Source: Uloborus plumipes (taxonomy: Eukaryota; Arthropoda; Arachnida; Araneae; Uloboridae). Taken from it: a stretch of 64,000 nucleotides of DNA. A program made the position numbers and the translations under genes. Below, in pieces: positions 56,412-64,000 of this stretch. The DNA is taken from positions 1-64,000 of the forward strand of contig JAXGGA010001694.1 of NCBI GenBank assembly GCA_038373865.1, read 5' to 3'. The notes under the pieces were generated by a model. That model was not told the origin of the DNA. It did no database searches and worked only from the letters and a program-made list of their open reading frames with translations. Each line of letters begins with the position of its first letter. Position 1 is the first letter of the stretch.

Positions 56412-57137
56412 TATTTTACGCGCCCAACCTAAAAAGCCGAATCTTCATTTTTCTGCCCATTTGCAAATGCAGTGATGTGCTGGATCGTGAACAATGTAGA
56501 TCCACAATTGCGGATTATCCGTGTCTAGATTCGCGGATAGGAATGTTACAGACCTTAATTTTTTTATCCAATTTAATCCCGGTCCATGTGTAAAACTAGC
56601 AAGCAAAGGTGCTCTTGTTGGAATAAAAGCACATCTTCTTAAAAAAATAATAATAATAATAAAAAAATAATCCACCTTTTTTGAAAACATCATCAAAAAT
56701 ATGAGCTATTAGTTCAAGAAGTTTCCGCTAATAAGAGTTGGGAGGAATCAGACAGCGTTGCATTTGTGCCGAAATTAAATGAAAAAACATTTCTGGCATG
56801 CTTGTTCAGTCAGTACGTATAGCAGTAAAAAACAAAGCTGTTACTACTACGAGTAGAACAGCAACTTTTCATTTTATTTCGGAATAAATGCAGCGCTGTC
56901 CGATTTCTCCAGACGCGCCAGTACAGACGAAACTACACAGCCGGGAACATGTTTGGAAACGGTAACTAGAAAATTCAGACTCACTTTTATTTTCGAAGAA
57001 TGCGTAAAAAAAAAGTAATGCAAACCCTAAAACAATAAAACTTGAGCATTCAATTACTAAAATGATACTATGTGATTTTTATATGAAATAAAAACCAATT
57101 TAAATGGAATTCAATAGTATTTTATAGTTCCTTAATA
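56412..57137. other. Unassigned stretch
   Basis: A (TAA)n run near 56643-56670. No gene recognised. Confidence 0.4.
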
Positions 57138-57295
57138 CTGTCGTCCCCGCTTAATCGGGTAACGGATAAACGAATACCCCGCTTATACGAATAAAATATC
57201 TCGGAACCAATGCCATAGACGTAATGTTAAATATCTCCGCTTAATCGAATAATATTTCTTGGAACCGACAGTATTCGTTTAAGCGGGGTCGACAG
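57138..57295. mobile_element. pogo/Tigger-type MITE, 158 bp, TA target
   Basis: Ends CTGTCGTCCCCGCTTAATCG and GTTTAAGCGGGGTCGACAG are inverse with two differences and flanked by TA (57136-57137, 57296-57297). The motif CCGCTTA-TCGAATA recurs inside. Noncoding. Confidence 0.85.
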
Positions 57296-57604
57296 TACTT
57301 CAAATTTCAAACATGTGTTAAAAAGTTAAAGTGTAAAAGATCCGTCAAATGTAAAACGGATATGAATACAGACTTTTACTTTTAGACGTATATCTGCAGA
57401 TACGGAAGTCTCGCACTTCACTAGTTAACAATATAATTTGCTATTCTACAACGCTAGAAAGCAGTAAAAGCACTAAAATATAAAGAAACTATTAGCTACA
57501 TAGCGTTTCTACGTGGCTAAAATAAATAACTTGATCTTAGTGTTCTCGAAATAAACAATTTGGGACGTAGCTTCCTTAGTTTGGACGACAGTATTGCCTA
57601 TATA
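57296..57604. other. Unassigned stretch
   Basis: No gene or repeat recognised. Confidence 0.4.
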
Positions 57605-57970
57605 GTCGCTTTGGAAGAATAACGCTGCAACTCAAAAAAATCGAAAAATGACATTTTTATATCATTTTGTTCAGAAAAAATCGCTCTTTATGATGAACAT
57701 GGTTACAACTCAAAAGTGTCAAAAATATCCGTCATTATAAAAAAAAATATCCGTCAAATTAAAATTATGTCATTAGTTAAAATGCCATTGAAGTCAATCA
57801 TGCTACATTAGAAAAGAGATTAAAATGCGGTTTTTTTAATGCTAGTTTCATTAAAATAGTCGCAATAGTTTTGAGCACAAGCGCGATAGAAGTTAGTTTC
57901 TGAAAAGTTAAAAATTGCTCTCCTGAAAAATGGGCTTTTTTGAGTTGCAGCGTTGTTCTTCCAAAGCGAC
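57605..57970. mobile_element. 366-bp element with ~36-bp TIRs
   Basis: The left end GTCGCTTTGGAAGAATAACG, continuing CTGCAACTCAAAAAA, is inverted at the right (TTTTTTGAGTTGCAGCG ... TTCCAAAGCGAC) with one difference. The target duplication is not clear. Noncoding. Confidence 0.8.
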
Positions 57971-58365
57971 GATATGTGTTCTGCACTGCACGGAATAAAA
58001 ATACATTGTATAAGGCATGCGAAACACTGAAAATCATGTTCCTAATAAATTAAATCTAATCTGAGCAATAAGCTCAAAGACCGATTGAACTTCGGGAATT
58101 GAATTTTGACAGCTTAGCTTCCATTACGCATTTTCAGTAGTCCATGTACGTGAATTCATTTTCTCGCCCAGAACAGTTTTCTTTTTGGGCATTCAAATTT
58201 TAGTAAATGTTTTATTTTATTGATTTATTTCCCAAGTTACAAAAACAGTTGGTGGTCAGTCACATTGGCAGATCTTGTACCATGCTTTAAATATTTACTT
58301 TTTCCAGTAAATATTTTCGGCGATGTTTCTCGCCGGATGACTTATTGAATTCAGAATGCAAAACT
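57971..58365. other. Unassigned stretch
   Basis: No gene or repeat recognised. Confidence 0.4.
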
Positions 58366-58529
58366 GCTACTAGTTATGTATGAAGCATGTTTTCCACCTA
58401 TGAAATCAAAAAAAAAAAAAAAAAAAAAGCGCTACTAGTTATGTATGAAGCATGTTTTCCACATATGAAAAAAAAAAAAAACACTACTAGTTATGTATAA
58501 GCATGAATTCTACTCATGAAAAAAATATG
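58366..58529. repeat. Tandem repeat, three units of ~50-65 bp
   Basis: CTACTAGTTATGTATGAAGC, TGTTTTCCAC-TATGAAA and a poly-A run repeat at 58366, 58431 and about 58482. Unit length varies with the A-run. Confidence 0.9.
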
Positions 58530-58941
58530 GCTTAGAATTCAGCTACTTTTCAACTTTTGTTATCCCTGATCAGAACATGATAAACGCATAGTTCTTCGAA
58601 TCTTTGGACCTGGTCGCACTCAAAGAAAGACTCCTTTCTTTTTGAATACAAAAAATTGCACACTTGTCTGACATGATTTTATAAGTGACAGAAATTAAAG
58701 CAGTCATTACAAGGTACAGGTTTTCACCGTTCTTACTTTGCATAGTCATGCAAAAAAGTTTAACTTTTGAACCTAATGTCTACATATAAAGCACAATTGT
58801 TTTTCCAGTTCTTTTTAATCAGAAAATTCAATGGAACTTGGTGAAATCACAAAAGAAGCATAAGTTGAAAATTCTGAAACATTCATTCGTTAACTTTCCA
58901 CTATCATATTCTTAACAGACACAATGTTTAATGTAAGAATG
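58530..58941. other. Unassigned stretch
   Basis: No gene or repeat recognised. Confidence 0.4.
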
Positions 58942-59030
58942 AAGTCGCCAAATTAATCAACGCGTTAAGTCGCCAAATTAATCAACGACACCCACTGAAG
59001 ATGACCGCCGCAGTTGCGATCGAAACGTAT
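58942..59030 (+). other. 25-bp direct repeat and weak hammerhead-like motif
   Basis: AAGTCGCCAAATTAATCAACG occurs at 58942 and again at 58967. It is followed by CTGAAGA (58995-59001), a possible stem GACCGC/GCGATC with a 7-nt loop, then GAAAC (59022-59026). That order resembles the hammerhead core CUGANGA-stem II-GAAA found in Penelope-like retroelements. Stem II has one mismatch, and no convincing stem III with a cleavage site was found. Confidence 0.25.
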
Positions 59031-59496
59031 GGATTAAAGCCATTCAGACCACGGCACAACAGCCCGGAATCCGTAACTAGTATAGACACAATGTTTCTTT
59101 TTAATTCACTTACTTTAAAAAACTTTAAATTTCATTATTTATTGGTTCCCCTCCCCCTTTCTAATTCTTTTGATGGCTTAATTCTGTTTTGGAATAAATG
59201 CACTAGATCAACTTAGTTACTTTTATTTTATAATATACTTGTGAGTGATTGATTGCAATGCTTGAAGACTGCATCAGATAGCAGATTTAAACTATTATCA
59301 TAGACTAAAAAGAGTACTAAGCCATTAAAAGATTTTTTTTTTATTATTAAAAATTTTACAGCTTTTGTTTATGTTTCATAGGATATATATTTTAGAAAAC
59401 AAAAAGGAAAAAAAAAGCTTTTCCCATTCCTTATCTTAAGAAGTTCTTGTGTTATTTTATGACCAAGAGATGTTGCAATAATTGTTGCTTATTTAA
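59031..59496. other. Unassigned stretch
   Basis: AT-rich, no gene or repeat recognised. Confidence 0.4.
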
Positions 59497-59729
59497 CCAC
59501 TTCCCTTACGAATTTTTTGGAAAAAATTGCAAAAAAAAAAACACTTTTTTTAAATTTAATTTTGAAATACGAGAAAATTAAGCAATACAAATAAAATATG
59601 TAGGTTTCAAGATGAGTTTTAAATTATTTATAGGCGTAAAATCAATTAGTTTCACCCGAGTTTTCTCGGGATAATAATTACCTGCAACTCATACAAGCCC
59701 GAGATAACTCGGGATAATCAGGCAAGCGG
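59497..59729. mobile_element. piggyBac-type MITE, 233 bp, TTAA target site
   Basis: TTAA at 59493-59496 and 59730-59733. Ends CCACTTCCCTTACG and (inverse) CCGCTTGCCTGATT match at most outer positions. Two hairpins, CCCGAGTTTTCTCGGG (~59656) and CCCGAGATAACTCGGG (~59698), lie near the right end. Confidence 0.85.
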
Positions 59730-59733
59730 TTAA

Positions 59734-61580
59734 GCTCAAACATCCTCTTTTTCTGCTCATTGACCAAAAGGTTTCCAAAATTGAGGAAAAAACTTCTCCC
59801 CCAATTATTCAAATTATATATTTTTAGCCCCCGACACACAAAGGAAGGGGGGTTATGTGTTTGACAGACATATGTCTGTGGCACTCTGCAGCCTAAATGG
59901 ATGGGCCAATTTTGAAAAAAAAATTTTGTTCGAAAGGGGAGTTGATCGAGAGTGTTCTTAGCTAGGTTGCATCTTCGAATAGTATTAATTAACGAATATA
60001 TTAAAAACCTTTGAAAGATTTTTCGGGTTTTTAGCAGTGAAAACGTACTTCAAAACTTAAAAAAGCACCAAATGAAAGAGAAAAAATTTCTGCGTCTGAT
60101 ACAATGTAATTGGCTCTTCCATGTTCTATAGAACGCGAGTTATAGCGTTTTCTAGCAAATGCAGCTTAGCCTTAATTCACGTGATCAGAACCATCGTCAT
60201 TGTTGGCAGACAAGGAAAGCAAACTCTTATAATTTATTAAAATGTTTATCAGTTGCCAGTTTCTATTTTTTTAACAAATAAAAAACTTGTAATTGATTTT
60301 ATAGTTTAAGGCTTTTTAAAGGGCTTTCAATTTTCCCTCTTGATTCTGGTTTTGTTGACAAGCAAATTTTTAGTCGGGCGTTTTTAAAATTTTTAATTTT
60401 AATTATGAAAAGGTCAAGATTTATTTTAAACTACATGAGTTGGGGAAAATTTGGCATGAAGTTCTCCTACGTCATGGGGAATTGAGAGTCTTTATAACTA
60501 TGTCCACAAAAAACCATTCACAAGACAAGGTAAACAAGAAATAAGTTCAAAGCAAATTATTTGAAAGAATTCCTTTAATTCATTCTTATAATACAGTTTG
60601 AGGAACATACAAACAATGTCTCATTTTCTGGAAGCTTAACGAACACTTAGGAAAATCAGACAGTGGTTGATATGCAAAAAAATTCATTCTCAGACGATAT
60701 ATTGCTCACAAATCCCGTTCAGTTTCAAAAAACAATTTGAAGAATTTTACACATTTAGCACCTTTTCTCTCGATGCATCCAAATCAAGCAGAATTGAGAA
60801 GATTGGGACTATTATTGCTTAGTCTTTGATTGCTTGCTGACATATTTCCTTTTAAGCATCCCTCGATTTCTTTTTTCACCTTTTGACACTTTAGAGGGAC
60901 TAAACATAATCGAAGGGAGGATTCAAACGGGAGGGCTCCGTTAGCGGTTATGAAATTGATTTTCATTCGTAAAAAAATATTAATAGTCGCTCGGAGGATA
61001 CGAAGGCGGCGCTCGCCAGAGAGAAAAGTTCTCTTGACGAGGGGAAGGAAGTCGTGGAAGTCTCCGAACTGTATCTGGCAATGTGCTCTCCAAAACTTGA
61101 CGAGGCGCTCACGAGGAAAACCGCAGTTTCCTTTAAAAACTCTAGAAAAATTTTAGAGTCCCACTGATTTTTTCTACATGATTCTCTCCAAGATGCAGAA
61201 GGTTATCTGGAGACGTCTCGTGTAGGAACTCTCACATCATGCGCAGTCCTTCTCGAATTAATAACATAAAATTAAAGTAATTTTTCTCTAAATAAAATTT
61301 ATAAACATATCATTTAAAAAAGCTCAAAATTGCACTCCATCATCCAAAGTCGGAATACCATGGAATGAGAACGACCATGCAGCTTCGGGCAGGTAAATGG
61401 CAGCATCTACAAATGTTGTCTTTTTTTTTTGGCTTTCTAGTCATCTTATTCTAGTCTTACTGTTGTTCAGTTTCACTGAACAATGATACTTTTTAGTTTT
61501 CACTGAAAATAAAGCTTTTTTTTTTCAAGTGCCCTAAATTCACATTGCAATATTTTATTGATCTTTGTGAGAAAAAAAAA
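59734..61580. other. Unassigned stretch upstream (plus side) of the vigilin 3' end
   Basis: Mostly AT-rich. A GC-richer patch at 60985-61130 has a 68-codon plus-strand frame without a domain. Small minus frames at 59678-59884 and 60784-60966 are unremarkable. Some of this may be extended vigilin 3' UTR. Confidence 0.4.
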
Positions 61581-61588
61581 AGATTCAT

Positions 61589-61594
61589 TTTATT
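61589..61594 (-). promoter_or_regulatory. Candidate vigilin poly(A) signal
   Basis: AATAAA on the minus strand, about 200 bp past the vigilin stop codon. It is the first good hexamer in that direction. The cleavage site cannot be fixed from sequence alone. Confidence 0.5.
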
Positions 61595-61795
61595 TCTGAA
61601 ACTAGTAGATGCTGCTATTGACCTCCCCACAGTAGCATGACTATCGTATGTTGGCAGACACCATGCGATAGACTGACATCAAGAGTTGATCTCTTGCTCG
61701 TGAGGAAACATTCCGGAATTTCTCGTGGGGCCCCGGAAAGGAAAAAAGAGGGAGACCACATTGCAAGGGGCCCCCTCCCCTCGAGGGGTGCTTTC

Positions 61796-62032
61796 CTAGC
61801 AGCGGCGGGCGGGTCCCCAAGCCACAGGTTTCTGGGGGGCCTCCCCGCCGAAGGACGGGAACTCCTGGGTGTCCGAGGTGTCTGGGGCAGAAGGGGTCCT
61901 GTCCCAGGGGGCCCCCTTGACCACGAAGCCCCCGTCCGGGCGCCCCCGGCCCCCTTCCGAGTCTGCGTGGCCATTGCGGCTTGGAGGCAGGGTGTACTGC
62001 TTCATCAAGTCGCGTTCCTTCAGATCTTGCAC
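61796..62032 (-). CDS. Vigilin, last coding exon (C-terminal tail)
   Basis: Minus-strand exon starting after the acceptor TTTCCCGCAG at 62032 in phase 0 and ending with TAG at 61798-61796. It encodes VQDLKERDLM, a Gly/Arg/Pro-rich linker, GGFVVKGAPW and then EFPSFG and a final AWGP segment. The basic/Gly linker followed by FVV-APW, EFPSFG and WGP is the conserved C-terminus of vigilin (HDLBP in vertebrates, Dp1 in flies). It follows the last KH domain and is probably unstructured. The exon is GC-rich against AT-rich surroundings, so its antisense frame (61637-62077 plus) is open by composition only. Confidence 0.93.
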   Translation of the reverse strand: MQDLKERDLMKQYTLPPSRNGHADSEGGRGRPDGGFVVKGAPWDRTPSAPDTSDTQEFPSFGGEAPQKPVAWGPARRC

Positions 62033-63049
62033 CTGCGGGAAAGAAAAGTGTTAAGTGTCAGACAAAAAACAAACTAAGTGTAATTGGGAGAACAGAAAAA
62101 GCAAAGATTTTCTCACGTAAATGAATTGTTACCAAAGGTTTCTGGTTTTAATTAATGAGGTTATAATCAGGACTGCGTATTTGGCAGGAAATTTACTAAT
62201 TATGGATCCCTGAATTTCAGCTTTGGACCTCCTTTATCCCAACACCAATATGATTGACTGATATTGCAGCCAATGAAGAGTTGTGGACTGAGAGAAAATT
62301 ACCAAGTCTGAATCTTTGAATTTTAAACCTTTGAATCCTACTTTTTTAAATCAAAATCACTCAACTTTTCAATCCTGGTTATTACCTCTCAACTACCTTG
62401 TACATTTAACGTCCTATTTAACGTACTAATTTTTACTCCCTGATGGAAAAACAGATTGGTTCTTGGGTAAAAAAAATGGATCTGGTATTTTGAATATGAG
62501 CCAAAATTTACCTTTTTTTTCCTCATAAACAGAACATTTTTATTCTAATAAAGTATAAAACAATCTCGGGTAGTGTAATATCGGGCGAGTATGTTAGGTG
62601 CGGGACAACGCATAGAGACCAAAATTTGGATATTGAGATTGCTATGATTAATTTCTAGAAGATAAAACATTTAGGCTAAAAAACTTTTGAAGCAACATTT
62701 TTTGGCAAATAAAAACTTTAAAAAAGAAAATGAAATAAGCATCTTTTAAAAATGATTGGCCAAGTATACAAATTTTTAATACTCTTATATGAAAAAAATT
62801 TTAATCTTGTAATCCTGATTATTTTACCGTAGGGATATTTCCCAAAATTCTAATGACTGAAAATCTCTTTTCATGCAATTACATTGCCTTGATAAAAATT
62901 CAGAAGTTATATCTTTATGGAGAAGGTATCAAACGTCAGAAGTCTCCTGAACGAGTCGGGAGAATTGTCAGTTACGCACTATGCTCAGAATGGTTTTTGG
63001 ACAACTAGTGCTAAGAATTAAAGGAAATTGAGCAAAAAAAAGGGCTCAC
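62033..63049 (-). other. Vigilin intron, 1,017 bp
   Basis: Donor GTGAGC at 63049 and acceptor CCCGCAG ending at 62033. AT-rich, phase 0. No repeat element recognised inside. Confidence 0.85.
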
Positions 63050-63268
63050 GTATTCCTCTTCCAGGTTGAGCAGGTGATCCTTGGCATCCAGGACATCGTC
63101 TTCTTTACCCTGGATGACGACCAGGTCGGGGTCTGGGTCGGAAGGGCGGGGGAAGCGGATGTCCACCTTGAACATCTCCATTATCTTGACCACGTTGCGG
63201 CCACGGCTCCCGATGATGCGGGAGTGGACGCGAGAGTCCAGCTGCACCTCCTCCTTGTACATGTCCTC
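63050..63268 (-). CDS. Vigilin, exon with the final KH domain
   Basis: A 219-nt exon (73 codons, phase 0 at both ends) between acceptor TTTCAG and donor GTGAGC. It encodes a complete KH fold: EEVQLDSRVHSRIIGSRGRN with the GxxG loop GSRG, the helix NVVKIMEMFKVDIRFP, then DLVVIQGKEDDVLDAKDHLL and EEEY. It runs directly into VQDLKERD of the next exon. Vigilin has about 14 KH domains that bind RNA, often on ER-associated polysomes; in flies the protein also associates with heterochromatic satellite sequences. By position this is the last KH domain. The plus-strand frames over this exon are shadows. Confidence 0.95.
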
Positions 63269-63549
63269 CTGAAAGGGAGAAGACGCAAATGAAACGCTTG
63301 ATGGGGACAGAGACAAACAGAGTTGCTTTACTTTTACAGAAACAAGGGTGGATTCAGGATATTTAGTTTGAGTCCTGGTTTTGGAATTCTGTAAAAAATC
63401 TTCATTGGCACCGACTATGCTCTTACATCAAATGTGCTGAAAATTCATTTTGGGATCGAAAGAAAACAGCTAAGAATTAGACAAATGTTAGTGTGCTGTT
63501 TAGCATTTAAAAAAATATACATAATAGAAATGCAACTGGAATAACCCAC
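63269..63549 (-). other. Vigilin intron, 281 bp
   Basis: Donor GTGGGT at 63549 and acceptor CCCTTTCAG ending at 63269. Phase 0. Confidence 0.9.
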
Positions 63550-63774
63550 CTGTTCCTGAACCAGCTTGAGAATAGCATCGCGTGCCGCCTCTGCATCTTT
63601 CTCATAGCCAGTAATGGTGATTGTACGGCCTTCATCACCATCCACTCGATCTGGAAAGTTGACATTTACGTTGTGATCCTTGCGAATCTTGGATATGACA
63701 GCACCACCTCTTCCAATGATCTTGGGATGGTGGACGGGGTCCACCTCAACGCTCAGCTGGAAGCTGCGCAGTAG
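63550..63774 (-). CDS. Vigilin, exon with the penultimate KH domain (gene continues to the right)
   Basis: A 225-nt exon (75 codons, phase 0) after acceptor TTTTTGTAG and before donor GTGGGT. It encodes LLRSFQLSVEVDPVHHPKII, the GxxG loop GRGG, the helix AVISKIRKDHNVNVNFPD, the strand RTITITGYEKDAEAARDAIL and KLVQEQ. The V-P--HH--IIGRGG pattern is typical of vigilin KH repeats. It joins in frame to EDMYKEEV of the next exon. The rest of the gene lies beyond the window, so the start and most KH domains are not seen. Identification is secure. Confidence 0.95.
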
Positions 63775-64000
63775 CTACAAAAAGGGAGAAAAAATGCTAA
63801 AGTCAAGTTTTTAATTCTTTACCTTCAAGGTATTAAGCAAAATATAGCAGCCTTGCAGAACGAGGCAATCAGGTTTCAAGGTTAAGAAGAGCTGATTTCC
63901 AAGTATATCTACTCAGCATGATAGACTAATGCCCCATGACATGCTACACATTCCTGCCCCTACAGATAGCTCAGCTTTAGACGCCAAAACAAATGAGCTC
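63775..64000 (-). other. Vigilin intron, partial
   Basis: Follows from the acceptor at 63775. The window ends before the next upstream exon. Nothing else recognised. Confidence 0.75.

Noticed and set aside
61637..62077. 146-codon plus-strand frame over the vigilin end
   Set aside because: Antisense to the last vigilin exon. It is open because of high GC and has no homology of its own.

Overview
This is a eukaryotic, AT-rich, gene-poor window. Homology points to an animal and most likely an arthropod; a chelicerate is possible, but the species cannot be named from the sequence. The evidence is a spliced vigilin (KH-domain) gene, tRNA-headed SINEs, a CR1-type LINE remnant, and many hAT, piggyBac and pogo-like DNA transposons. 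I see no bacterial, viral or CRISPR content.

The only host gene I can support is the 3' end of vigilin, on the minus strand at the right edge (about 61.6-63.8 kb). It has two KH-domain exons in phase 0, a last exon with the conserved C-terminal tail, clean GT/AG introns and a plausible poly(A) signal. The other ~61 kb is sequence downstream of vigilin made of repeats inserted into one another.

Layout. 0.3-1.1 kb: a broken ZBED5/SCAND3-like hAT transposase. 1.7-4.4 kb: two unrelated tandem arrays with ~146 and 145 bp units and a MITE. 5.5-9 kb: a dispersed repeat split by a TTAA-flanked MITE, then an element with palindromic ends that holds a 144-bp array. 9.5-11.1 kb: a 1.5-kb fold-back repeat. 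12-23 kb: hAT-, Harbinger- and piggyBac-type nonautonomous elements in unassigned sequence. 23.2-24.4 kb: a TA-flanked pogo-like element. 25.7-32.6 kb: tRNA-headed SINEs, one of them split by a hAT MITE and a TTAA MITE. 32.8-34.1 kb: a second pogo-like element. 34.2-43.3 kb: a 9.07-kb hAT element with an exact 8-bp target duplication; a 1.79-kb piggyBac element sits inside its transposase frame. 44.8-45.4 kb: CR1-like reverse transcriptase 3' end. 47.2-48.9 kb: a third pogo-like element with a transposase C-terminus remnant. 49.7-59.7 kb: more SINEs, MITEs and short tandem repeats. 61.6-64 kb: vigilin.

Nothing here forms a cooperating gene system. The most informative content is the order of nested insertions, the subterminal hairpins shared by the TTAA elements, the palindromic-end element family, and SINEs with different tRNA heads that share one downstream module. 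Transposon calls rest on terminal repeats, target-site duplications and protein motifs read by eye. No database search was possible.
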